Assembly: GCF_900103285.1 (NCBI RefSeq)
Contig: NZ_FNGS01000003.1
Location: 124,001 to 188,000, forward strand
Direction: 5' to 3'
Length of the DNA: 64,000 nucleotides
DNA from: Siphonobacter aquaeclarae
GTDB lineage: Bacteria > Bacteroidota > Bacteroidia > Cytophagales > Spirosomataceae
The position numbers were made by a program, and so were the translations under genes. The number at the start of each line of letters is the position of its first letter. The stretch's first letter is position 1. Of the stretch, positions 24,238-32,146 are shown one piece after another. A model generated the notes under the pieces. That model saw only the letters and a program-made list of their open reading frames with translations, did not search any database and was not told the DNA's origin.

Positions 24238-25047
24238 ATGGTCTACACTACCCGGGAATACACGCAACTACAGAAAGCCGGCCTTGCCGTTAGTCTGGCC
24301 GCATGGGGTATCCTCCTGCTGCGGCCGGCGCAGGCTGCTTCGTGGTGCTGCGGGGGAGATTGCCTGACGCCTGTACAGACTGTGCTGGCTTGGGACCCGC
24401 CGTTTTCCCTGGTCGTCCGGATGGTAATGGCTTCATACGCGCCCGGTTCCCTTGCCGGGGACTGGGCGCTGATGCTGCCTGCGATGATGACGCCGACGCT
24501 CATTCCGCCGTTGTATCACATCAGGATCAGTAGCTTTGCGCGAAGGAGGGGGCGCTCAACCATTCTCTTTGCGATCGGCTATGGTCTTGTCTGGATGGCC
24601 GCCGGGGCTGTATTGCTCCTGCCGGGATTACTGACGCGGGCACTTATGCCCCAATCGTGGCTACCGGCTTTGTGCGCGGCGGCGGTTGCAGTGGTCTGGC
24701 AGGCGACTCCTGTCAAGCAGCGGAGTCTCAACCGCGCCCACCAGCACGATTCACTCGCGGCGTTCGGAACCGCGGCAGACAGGGATGCGTTCAAACTGGG
24801 AATCGATCACGGGCGCTGGTGCGTGGTCTCCTGCTGGGCGGCGATGCTCGTTCCGACGCTGCTCCCGCACGGGCACATGGCCGGAATGCTGGCCGTTGGC
24901 CTGCTGATGTTTTGCGAGCGGCTTGATCCGCCTGCCATACCTGCGTGGCGCCTGCGTGGATTCCGGACTGTGTTCCGGTATGTCGTTCTTCAATGGAAAA
25001 ATGCCCGGATACCTGCGGCGCAAAACGATATGACTCAGGATGGATGA
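24238..25047 (+). CDS. DUF2182 polytopic membrane protein
   Basis: An integral membrane protein of 269 residues with about six hydrophobic helices. The DUF2182 signature is visible as GDWALMLPAMMTPTLIPP, with a later HGRWCVVSCWAAMLVP segment; family members are described as predicted metal-binding membrane proteins. A cysteine motif (SWCCGGDC, about 36-43) and several His/Met residues could bind copper. It starts one base after the tyrosinase stop and overlaps the next gene by 8 bases, so all three are co-translated. A role in supplying copper to the tyrosinase or anchoring it is inference from context. Confidence 0.85.
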   Translation: MVYTTREYTQLQKAGLAVSLAAWGILLLRPAQAASWCCGGDCLTPVQTVLAWDPPFSLVVRMVMASYAPGSLAGDWALMLPAMMTPTLIPPLYHIRISSFARRRGRSTILFAIGYGLVWMAAGAVLLLPGLLTRALMPQSWLPALCAAAVAVVWQATPVKQRSLNRAHQHDSLAAFGTAADRDAFKLGIDHGRWCVVSCWAAMLVPTLLPHGHMAGMLAVGLLMFCERLDPPAIPAWRLRGFRTVFRYVVLQWKNARIPAAQNDMTQDG

Positions 25048-25477
25048 TCCGATCGGAGTAAATGACGGCGCGCTTGCCGTCAGGGGGGCCGGTGCGCGGA
25101 CGCTGGTTCGCCTCTCGCCCGACGGCCGGCGGGGGCTGCGACTGCTCGCGGAAGGCGGTGGCCGGCTGTATCTCCGGCTGGAAAACATCCGGGGTACGCG
25201 GGATGCGACCGTCCTCAACGTGTATCTCTTCGGTATGCCGGATGAGCCCGGCTCCCGGCTGGCGGGAAGCGCCGGCCTGTTTGGCCTCCGCCTGGCAAGC
25301 GTACCGGAGGGAGACAACCAGGGCGCAGGGCTGACGTTTGTCTTTGATGTGACGGCGTTATTGCCCGGGCCGGAAACAGACGCGCTGCCGGTGGGAATCG
25401 TGCCGGTGCACCCGTTGTCGGAGCTGTCGGATGTGGTGGTCGAACGGGTCAGTCTATTCTTCCGGCCAGCGGAATAA
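25040..25477 (+). CDS. Free-standing homologue of the tyrosinase C-terminal domain
   Basis: A 145-residue soluble protein whose whole length matches the C-terminal domain of the tyrosinase two genes upstream. Shared landmarks in order are L.LEN.RGT.DAT.L..Y, LAG..GLFGLR.ASVP, G.GLTF..D.T, P..IVP..PL and V.RVS. No copper site or signal peptide is present. In plant polyphenol oxidases the equivalent domain shields the active site until removed. A separate copy could therefore act as an inhibitor, chaperone or oligomerisation partner for the tyrosinase. The start overlaps the DUF2182 gene by 8 bases. Confidence 0.8.
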   Translation: MDDPIGVNDGALAVRGAGARTLVRLSPDGRRGLRLLAEGGGRLYLRLENIRGTRDATVLNVYLFGMPDEPGSRLAGSAGLFGLRLASVPEGDNQGAGLTFVFDVTALLPGPETDALPVGIVPVHPLSELSDVVVERVSLFFRPAE

Positions 25478-25480
25478 AAA

Positions 25481-25504
25481 AAGCCCCGGAACCATCCGGG
25501 GCTT
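25481..25504. terminator. Bidirectional terminator after the tyrosinase operon
   Basis: Stem AAGCCCCGGA / TCCGGGGCTT with loop ACCA, flanked by A and T runs, between two convergent genes (stops at 25477 and 25511). Confidence 0.85.
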
Positions 25505-25510
25505 TGCTTT

Positions 25511-25879
25511 TCAGGAATAGGTGGGTTCATCGCCGGGCTCTTCGAGTGATTGCCCGGACTGTAGGTTTTTCATCGTCCTGACGGGGTTTTGTTCGAAATG
25601 CTGCCCGATTTTGAGAATTCCGCCTACAATATGCATCCCCGTCATCCCCACCAGAAAAGACAATACATTCTGGAAGGAGGGGCTGATGTTCACCCATTTG
25701 CTGAGAAACGGGGTCAGGTATCCGGAGGCGAGCATGCCGACGATGAGCATGCCGGTCACTTTCCGGAGAGACAGTCGTTGTTCGGACTGATAGATCGCCG
25801 CGACAGCGCCGGCAAACCCGGCGGCGACGGCGGTAAGGCTCAGTCCCATTTCGATCAGAAACTGCTTGATTTCATTCAT
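25511..25879 (-). CDS. Holin-like small membrane protein
   Basis: A 122-residue membrane protein with an N-terminal segment MNEIKQFLIEMGLS, a first hydrophobic helix (about 13-30, AVAAGFAGAVAAI), a short basic loop, and one or two more hydrophobic stretches (about 43-60 and 72-90), ending in a charged tail. This arrangement resembles phage holins. The gene follows an M15-type endolysin by 12 bases on the same strand, the classical pairing of a phage lysis cassette. I cannot name a specific holin family, so the role rests on topology and neighbour. Confidence 0.65.
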   Translation of the reverse strand: MNEIKQFLIEMGLSLTAVAAGFAGAVAAIYQSEQRLSLRKVTGMLIVGMLASGYLTPFLSKWVNISPSFQNVLSFLVGMTGMHIVGGILKIGQHFEQNPVRTMKNLQSGQSLEEPGDEPTYS

Positions 25880-25891
25880 GGCTGTAGCGTG

Positions 25892-26383
25892 TCATAGGCG
25901 CAGCGGATCTACGCCGGCCAGGGCTTTTGCCCAGGTCATGCCTTTGAATTGAAAATGCGGCATATCCCGCTTCGCGCCCGGCCATTCGCCTCCCCATTCA
26001 ATAAGGGGATCCTGCCGGGCGAGTGCCGCAAATTGCCGGAAAAGCTGTTCGCTCCAGTCTAACCCGGCGTCGGTCGTCCGGAAGCCGATGTCATAGGCCA
26101 GCGCAGGCGAGAAATTATGGAGGCTTTTGCCGGCAGGCGCATGCGTGACGACCTTATTCTGTGCCGGAGCAATTGGTCCCAGACCGGCGATTTTCCGCAG
26201 GCGGTTGACTTCTTCCGGCGTATTTCTTCCCTGCGCGTACAGGGCCGTCTGCTCTTCGGAAGAACGATGTGTTTCCGTCAATACGGGTACCGGCGCTCCG
26301 GGATACCGCGCCTGAAAGGCGGCGGCGGTGCGGCGGAAATGCGCCAGCAGATACGGATGGAGAAATTCGGGTTTTCTGCCCAT
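25892..26383 (-). CDS. M15-family peptidoglycan peptidase (endolysin-like)
   Basis: A 163-residue zinc peptidase of the M15 (VanY/L-alanyl-D-glutamate endolysin) type, which cuts peptidoglycan peptides. Zinc-site motifs are SLHNFSPALAYDIG (His89 and Asp98) and DMPHFQ (His143), with WGGEW supplying the likely catalytic acid. No signal peptide is seen from the ATG at 26383, as expected for a holin-dependent endolysin. An upstream in-frame ATG at 26527 adds 48 residues of non-conserved sequence. It precedes a holin-like gene by 12 bases and is divergent from an S24-type repressor. Confidence 0.85.
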   Translation of the reverse strand: MGRKPEFLHPYLLAHFRRTAAAFQARYPGAPVPVLTETHRSSEEQTALYAQGRNTPEEVNRLRKIAGLGPIAPAQNKVVTHAPAGKSLHNFSPALAYDIGFRTTDAGLDWSEQLFRQFAALARQDPLIEWGGEWPGAKRDMPHFQFKGMTWAKALAGVDPLRL

Positions 26384-26594
26384 GAAAATAGATCGATAAA
26401 GGAAAGGGCACGGCGATTCCGGTGAAAAGGCCGGCCCTTTCAGGATTGGATAAAAGATACAGCTATGCAGAAGATCTCTCCCGGAAGGAGAGCGAACGGT
26501 ACCGGCGGACGGAGCCGGAAAAAGCAAGGTCAGATAAGCCGGACCAACGGTTTCATAACGTGGGCGAGGATGACGCGCTCAGCGATCAGGATGT

Positions 26595-26657
26595 GACAAA
26601 TGTATGTACAATATTTTACATGATGCAAATATTTTACATTTAATTTTTACATTTGTC
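26595..26657. promoter_or_regulatory. Divergent promoter/operator region of the repressor
   Basis: AT-rich block bounded by a perfect 10-bp inverted repeat (GACAAATGTA at 26595-26604, TACATTTGTC at 26648-26657) with two direct copies of AATATTTTACAT (26610-26621 and 26628-26639) inside. Each outer repeat contains TACATTTG, a -7 box, one pointing each way. The minus-strand box has a -33 TTTG 21 bases upstream (26629-26626). The layout resembles phage repressor operators. Confidence 0.65.
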
Positions 26658-26682
26658 GAAGGGACACTCGCACACATCGTAT

Positions 26683-27411
26683 ATGCTTGACATCAAAAAA
26701 CTACGGAAAGAAATGGGCCTCTCCCAGCTGGATTTTGCCCGGCTGATGGGCGTTTCGCGGCAGACCGTCGTCAACTACGAAAACGGACTGCCTATCCCGG
26801 CATCCCGGATCTCCTTTATTGAAAAAATGAAGGATGACTTCGCCGGAGCCGCCAAAAAAAGAAAACCGGAAGCGGAAATACTTCCCGGTTTTGACGAATA
26901 TAGCGACGCCGGATTCTCGAAATCCGGCAACCATTTCCTCGAGCACTCCTCGGGGCAGTTGATCATGTCGGTTCCGCTGGTCGAATCCTACGCCTACGCC
27001 GGCTATCCCGCAGGCTGGAACGACCCTGAATACCTGGAAGAGTTGCCAAGGCACAGCATCACCGTCGAAAAGCACCACAAAGGCGTATACCGGTCGTTTC
27101 GCGTCCGCGGGGATTCCATGGATAACGACAGGCGTAATGCCATATGTGCTGGTGACATCGTGTCCGGACGGCGCATCGAACGGCAATACTGGCAGAGCAA
27201 ACTACACCTGCACAAGTACAAGTATTATGTCATCGTTCAGGAAGACGGTATTATCGTGAAGTGGATTTACGACCACGATGTAGAGGCCGGAATCGTCTAC
27301 TGTCGTTCGCTGAACCCTGACAAGGAGCTTTACCCGGACTTCGAACTGCCGCTGTCCGATATCCTCGAACTGTATAACATCGTGAGCGTAGACCGGAAGT
27401 TTGCCTTCTGA
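26683..27411 (+). CDS. HTH (XRE) - S24/LexA-like repressor
   Basis: A transcription factor of 242 residues resembling phage CI-type repressors. The N-terminal XRE helix-turn-helix is at about 4-35 (LRKEMGLSQLDFARLMGVSRQTVVNYE). The C-terminal S24 domain has the Ser145 motif VRGDSMDND and candidate Lys193 (DGIIVKW). No obvious Ala-Gly or Cys-Gly cleavage site was located, so self-cleavage is uncertain. The ATG at 26683 is preferred over an in-frame TTG at 26653, which lies inside the operator repeat. It is divergent from the endolysin/holin pair and probably controls it. Confidence 0.85.
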   Translation: MLDIKKLRKEMGLSQLDFARLMGVSRQTVVNYENGLPIPASRISFIEKMKDDFAGAAKKRKPEAEILPGFDEYSDAGFSKSGNHFLEHSSGQLIMSVPLVESYAYAGYPAGWNDPEYLEELPRHSITVEKHHKGVYRSFRVRGDSMDNDRRNAICAGDIVSGRRIERQYWQSKLHLHKYKYYVIVQEDGIIVKWIYDHDVEAGIVYCRSLNPDKELYPDFELPLSDILELYNIVSVDRKFAF

Positions 27412-27617
27412 GAAAAGGTGCAGGCAGCTTTTCCGGCCTGTAGCTGGGGTACTTTCCGGCCGGTTTCCCGAAATGTAAGATTTTTGTAAGATGCGTTTCT
27501 GACGTCTGACGGCAGGCTCAGGATAAGTTTGTCGCCTGGTCCGGTGATCGCCTGCGGGCTTCGCCGGCGACAATCTCCTGTACCGGGAAAACCTTCCCGC
27601 CACCTGTTGTCACACGT

Positions 27618-30035
27618 ATGAAACCTCTTTACCTTTCTTTCGGGAGACCGTCCGTTTTCCGTTTCCTGCTGTTGCTGTCACTGCTTTGCCTGGGGAGAGT
27701 ATCCCGCGCCCAGTTTACGGAGAATTTCGAATCGGCATCCTTTCCTGCTTCGTGGAAGGTAATCAACGTCGCCAGCGGGTCAACCGCCGGCTGGACCATC
27801 CTGCAAAATCAGCTCGGTACCACTGCTTATCAGGGCTCCCGGATGGCGTATTTGCAGGGAAATGTCATCGGCTCCTCGGCACCGCATGACGACTACCTCA
27901 TTACTCCGGCTATTACGGTCACCGCCGGGGTCAACGACTACCTGTCTTTTTATGCACGGGTCGGTGTGACCACCGCCTATTCCGACGCCCTGAGCATCAA
28001 GGTATCCACCACCGGAAACGACGCGGCGGATTTTACGGCAACCCTTGCGTCCAACGTCAAACCAACTACTTCGTGGAGTAAGTACGGCTATGATTTATCG
28101 GCTTATGTGGGCAAAACGATATACGTAGCGATTTATAACAATACGTATGACGGAGGGAAGAACCTGTACCTCGACAATGCCGTCAGCGGTCCGAAGCCCG
28201 GCGCGCCTGCCGGGTGTACGGATGCTCCCAACGGTCAGTACCCCTCCGGCACCGTCAGCGCGGGCAATTGTACGGGTACTCCGAAGGTCGTCACCGACGA
28301 AGGATACGCCGGTGAATACAGCGTCGTCAGCCTCAAAGGAGGCGTAACGTATACTTTCAGCAGTTCCAAAGCCACCGACTACATTACGATTTCGACAACC
28401 GGCAGAGTCGTCCTGAAACATGGTACTACGCCTGTTACATACACGCCGGCGGCCGACGGGAACGTCCGTTTTTACACCCATACCAACCAGAATTGCGGCG
28501 CCGAAAGCACTAACCGTACGCGGGCGGTAGTATGCGGCACGCCCCCGCCGCCGGTCGTCAACGACGAAGCCTCCGGCGCAGTTGCCATGACGGTAGGCGC
28601 ATCGTGCTCCGGCGGAGCCTATTCCATGAGCCGGGCGACCGCCGCACCAAATGAACCGCTGCCGGGATGCGGTTTGCGGGAAGACGTCGGCGAACAAACG
28701 CTCTGGTTCAAGTTTACCGCTCCCGCTTCCGGGGCCGTTAAAATCAGTACGGATTTCGCCGGGACCAGCCTCGACGACCCCCGTATGGCGCTCTACTCTG
28801 CCACCAACCCGGCTGATTACAGTACGTTTACCAACCTGGCCTGCGACGATGACGGCGGCGTGAAAGACGGCGGCTGGAAATCCGTCATCTTCTGCACCGG
28901 ACTCATCGCGGGGCAGACCTATTATGTGCAGGTGGAAGACTACATCGGCAGTTCGGCCAATTTCTGCCTGGAAGTGAAGGAACTGACGGCAGATATGCTG
29001 TCTGCGTCGACCGGCTGCACCCCGAACAGCAACAGCGAATTCGGTAGCGTCGTCTACAAGGGCTGGCTGTCGCTGACGGACGACGAAGGACGGCTGATTG
29101 CCCTGGTTAAAAACAGCGCCGGCGTTCCGAGCAGCTCCACGACTGAATTGATGCACATACATACCGGTCCGGTCCGGAAAGACGGCAGCGGTACGTACTA
29201 CCTCGACCGAAATGTCAACCTGCACAATGACAATGCGGGACCGTACGAAGTTGTCCTGTTTTTCCTGCAAAGCGAACTGGCTGCGCTTCAGGCGGCTAGT
29301 CCGGCAACTACACTTGGCTCTCTGAACATCACCCGGCAAACCGGCACGGGGTGCGCCAGTGATTTTGACGGAACGCAGGGGACTTCGTCACTGCTGGGAA
29401 TCTCGTCGTCCGGGTCTACTTCCGACGTCGCCTGGGTGACATTTACAACGCCCGGATTTTCTAACTTTTTCATCGCCGGATCGACCGGCGCGCTGCCGGT
29501 CACCTGGGGTAGCTTCACCGCCAGAGCGTCTTCCAAAGACATAACGCTGCAATGGACGACCCGTTCGGAAAAGAACAATACCGGGTTCGTGATTGAGCGC
29601 AGTACCGACGCAGTGCAGTTTTCCCGCATCGGATGGAAAGACGGCGCCGGAAACTGGTCGGGTGTGCGGACGTATGAATTTCCGGACCGGACGATCGATC
29701 CCGGTGTGACCTATTATTACCGCCTCCGGCAGGTAGATGCAGATGGAAAAGAGTCGGTATCCGTCGTCAGAAGCGCGCAAGTGGAAGGAACAGCTGTCCG
29801 GGTAGGTCCCAATCCTGCCAAAGGGCATGTCTATCTGTATTTTCCCGGTACGCTCGCCGGTGTGGCAGAGGTCAGTTTGCTGAGCGGAGAGGGCAGAATC
29901 GTGCGGAAGTGGGACAGAACAGAGGTTAAAAACGAACCTGTCCCGCTGGATCTTAGCCATATCGCACCGGGACTATACTTTGTGCAGGTACGGACGGCAG
30001 GCGCTGTTTATGCCCGAAAACTTGTCGTCGAGTAA
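27618..30035 (+). CDS. T9SS-exported multidomain surface protein with CHRD domain
   Basis: An 805-residue secreted protein. It has a signal peptide (1-31, ending SRAQ), then a choice-of-anchor/cleaved-adhesin-like beta domain (about 33-190: FTENFES..FPASW ... PHDDYLITPAI). Further beta-rich segments include a PPC-like module (about 320-455). A CHRD-like domain follows at about 465-605 (MHIHTGPV, L..ELAAL), then a fibronectin-like stretch (LQWTTRSEKNNTGFVIERS). The C-terminal type A sorting signal (about 730-805: VGPNPAKGHVYLYF ... LDLSHIAPGLYFVQV) directs outer-membrane export by T9SS. Likely an adhesin or surface-binding protein; the ligand is unknown. Confidence 0.85.
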   Translation: MKPLYLSFGRPSVFRFLLLLSLLCLGRVSRAQFTENFESASFPASWKVINVASGSTAGWTILQNQLGTTAYQGSRMAYLQGNVIGSSAPHDDYLITPAITVTAGVNDYLSFYARVGVTTAYSDALSIKVSTTGNDAADFTATLASNVKPTTSWSKYGYDLSAYVGKTIYVAIYNNTYDGGKNLYLDNAVSGPKPGAPAGCTDAPNGQYPSGTVSAGNCTGTPKVVTDEGYAGEYSVVSLKGGVTYTFSSSKATDYITISTTGRVVLKHGTTPVTYTPAADGNVRFYTHTNQNCGAESTNRTRAVVCGTPPPPVVNDEASGAVAMTVGASCSGGAYSMSRATAAPNEPLPGCGLREDVGEQTLWFKFTAPASGAVKISTDFAGTSLDDPRMALYSATNPADYSTFTNLACDDDGGVKDGGWKSVIFCTGLIAGQTYYVQVEDYIGSSANFCLEVKELTADMLSASTGCTPNSNSEFGSVVYKGWLSLTDDEGRLIALVKNSAGVPSSSTTELMHIHTGPVRKDGSGTYYLDRNVNLHNDNAGPYEVVLFFLQSELAALQAASPATTLGSLNITRQTGTGCASDFDGTQGTSSLLGISSSGSTSDVAWVTFTTPGFSNFFIAGSTGALPVTWGSFTARASSKDITLQWTTRSEKNNTGFVIERSTDAVQFSRIGWKDGAGNWSGVRTYEFPDRTIDPGVTYYYRLRQVDADGKESVSVVRSAQVEGTAVRVGPNPAKGHVYLYFPGTLAGVAEVSLLSGEGRIVRKWDRTEVKNEPVPLDLSHIAPGLYFVQVRTAGAVYARKLVVE

Positions 30036-30045
30036 AAATCAATCT

Positions 30046-30082
30046 ACCCGTCTGTGAGAAAAGTACGTCCTCACAGACGGGT
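30046..30082. terminator. Hairpin between convergent genes
   Basis: Perfect 13-bp stem ACCCGTCTGTGAG / CTCACAGACGGGT. Its right arm overlaps the last codons and stop of the LuxR-type gene. There is no clear T tract on either side. Confidence 0.5.
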
Positions 30083-31786
30083 AATTACGTCTTCCAGCTC
30101 TTCATTGTCGGCGAAATGGTGCTTTTTTCGAATACGGTGCCGTAAAACCTGCACAGTATTCGGCGATACCCCGAGCATAGCGGCCATTTCCCGGTAGGAT
30201 AGTTTCATGCGTGATAAAACAAAATAGCGTAGCTCACTCAGCGATAGGTCATTGTAGGCCTCTTTTGCCCGGGTAATAAAACCGGGATAGGCTTTGTCGA
30301 AAAGACGCTGGAAGGTTTGCCAGTCTTCTTCGGTCAGAATAGAGCTTTGCTGTAACCGGCCGATCAGCCCGTCGTGCTCATTTTCGGATCGCTGGCTTTG
30401 TAATTGCTCAATCAGCCGGTTTTTCTCCGAGATACTTTCGGTAAACTGCTTCAGCCGGAGCGTCGCCGTTTCGAGCTCCAGCGCCGCGGCCTGTATTTGC
30501 AGGTCTTTTGCCTGTTGTTTTTTCTTTTGGACGAAGTATCCCAGCGTCAGAATAATGACGGCGGCGGAAGCGACGATGAAAAGTAATACCCGCTGATTGG
30601 CTTTCTGCTGTTTTTCGAGGGTGAGTTCGGCCTGTCGGAGTTCTTCTTCCTGAAGGTTGATTTTCTGTTGTGCCCGGAGGATTTTCGTAGCGCTGAACTG
30701 CTCCTGATAGGCATTGATGGCCTGTATGGTAGAATCGAGGTACAGGCGGGAAAGGTGGCCGTCTCCCGCGGCGCTGTACCACTTGCTCATAACCGGATAC
30801 AGGAGCTGCAGCCGGTCTTTTTGCCCGGCTTTCTCAATGCATTCCCGGGCTGCGGTGAAGTATTCCCGTGATTTTTCCCGTTGATTTCGCCCGAGAAAAA
30901 TATCCGCCAGCAGGATGGAAGCGCCGGCCGCCGGGCCGTAGTCGGCCTCCCGGATTGCTCCCTCGAAATCGTATTGCAGTAACGGAATCGCTTTGTCGTA
31001 TTCGCCGCGGTAGTAGCAGTTGGTACCGAGGTTGCCCATGGCAATACGCCGCCAGAGTTTCTTCGGCAGCTCGAACCTGGTTTTCAGAATTTCCTGAAAA
31101 TAGTAGTCCGACCGGCGGTAGTCTTTTTCTTTCTGATAACACAGCCCGAGGGTATTGCGGGCGGAGTTCATGAACATGGTATTGAAATCGTTTTCGGGGA
31201 GGCGGATAATGCGCTCGAAGTAGCTTTTTGCCCGCTCGTAGTCGTGGAAGAAGTAGTAGGCTTCTCCGATTTTGAGTAGGTCGCGTACGAGCTCCGGGTA
31301 CTCGTACACGTTGGTAGCCCGTAGCTTTTTGTCTAACAGCATGTACTGTTCAAAAGCCCGTTCGTAGCTTTTTTGCTCCCAGTAGTATTGTGCCAGGACG
31401 CGCACGGCCCGGATATGGATATGTTCAATCTTTTCGCGTTCGGACCGGGCGATGAGCGCTTCGATGGCTGTTATGGCACGCGGGGTAGGTATCTTCCGGA
31501 AAAAGGCGTCGTGATAGACGCGGAAGAGGTCCATTTCCATCTCCAGTTCCCGGTCATTTTCCTGCCGGGCAAAGGCTTTGATCTGCGCCGTCCGGCGGGC
31601 AAGGGCGACGGAGTCTTTCAGACCGAGCAACTCAACGTACAGGTAATGATACCCGTTGATTCGTTGGGCATACGGCCGGTGGACGAGGCTATCGTAGCGG
31701 GGCGTTTCCGCCTGTGCGGCAACCGGTTGCGCCCGGGCCGGAAACCACAGGCACAGCTGCGTGAAAAAAAGCAGAAGGTATTTCAA
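30071..31786 (-). CDS. TPR-repeat sensor with C-terminal LuxR-type HTH
   Basis: A membrane-anchored regulator of about 571 residues. It has a signal peptide (KYLLLFFTQLCLWFPARAQ), a periplasmic helical region of tetratricopeptide-like repeats (about 100-370), one transmembrane helix (LLFIVASAAVIILTLGYFV), a cytoplasmic coiled coil rich in Glu/Gln, and a LuxR-type helix-turn-helix at the C-terminus (LSELRYFVLSRMKLSYREMAAMLGVSPNTVQVLRHRIRKK). No ATG lies near the signal peptide. A TTG at 31786 starts exactly at the signal sequence; an upstream TTG at 31867 is also possible. It is convergent with the CHRD surface protein. The signal sensed is unknown. Confidence 0.85.
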   Translation of the reverse strand: MKYLLLFFTQLCLWFPARAQPVAAQAETPRYDSLVHRPYAQRINGYHYLYVELLGLKDSVALARRTAQIKAFARQENDRELEMEMDLFRVYHDAFFRKIPTPRAITAIEALIARSEREKIEHIHIRAVRVLAQYYWEQKSYERAFEQYMLLDKKLRATNVYEYPELVRDLLKIGEAYYFFHDYERAKSYFERIIRLPENDFNTMFMNSARNTLGLCYQKEKDYRRSDYYFQEILKTRFELPKKLWRRIAMGNLGTNCYYRGEYDKAIPLLQYDFEGAIREADYGPAAGASILLADIFLGRNQREKSREYFTAARECIEKAGQKDRLQLLYPVMSKWYSAAGDGHLSRLYLDSTIQAINAYQEQFSATKILRAQQKINLQEEELRQAELTLEKQQKANQRVLLFIVASAAVIILTLGYFVQKKKQQAKDLQIQAAALELETATLRLKQFTESISEKNRLIEQLQSQRSENEHDGLIGRLQQSSILTEEDWQTFQRLFDKAYPGFITRAKEAYNDLSLSELRYFVLSRMKLSYREMAAMLGVSPNTVQVLRHRIRKKHHFADNEELEDVITRL

Positions 31787-32146
31787 GGCGACGGTGCGGG
31801 TATGGGATTTCCGATAGGCAAAAATGCACGTTTTCCTGTCGTATCGGGAGACCTTATTGCCAAACAATACCGAAACCCTTCCCGGTATGGACTACTTCAG
31901 CAGGAAGAACGACTGCCTGCTCTTCTTCCGGCAGAAAATGCCAGCCCTGAAACTCCCGCAGAAATCCAGTATTTGTTTACAATATTTAATAATTCCTTCA
32001 TCTTTATCGGACGGTAGCGTCGCGGGTGGCGGACTACATTTGTTTCCCGGAGCGGTGTTGTGCTGCGGGTTTCGCAGCGGCAGGATACCGCCTTTTTCTT
32101 CCCGAAGTATTCCGAAAAACAATCCTCTCTTCTAAAACCTGTTCAG
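31787..32146. other. Divergent intergenic region
   Basis: About 360 bases between the TPR-LuxR sensor and the YncE-type lipoprotein. A TACATTTG box at 32035-32042 (plus strand) is a candidate -7 promoter for the lipoprotein gene, 105 bases upstream. An AT-rich stretch at 31970-32005 may contain the sensor promoter. No gene is apparent. Confidence 0.4.

Noticed and set aside
26422-26643. Possible 73-codon charged protein upstream of the repressor
   Set aside because: It overlaps the operator region and shows only low-complexity Arg/Glu/Asp content.
30046-30082. Classical intrinsic terminator
   Set aside because: Kept only as a low-confidence hairpin because neither side has a T tract.
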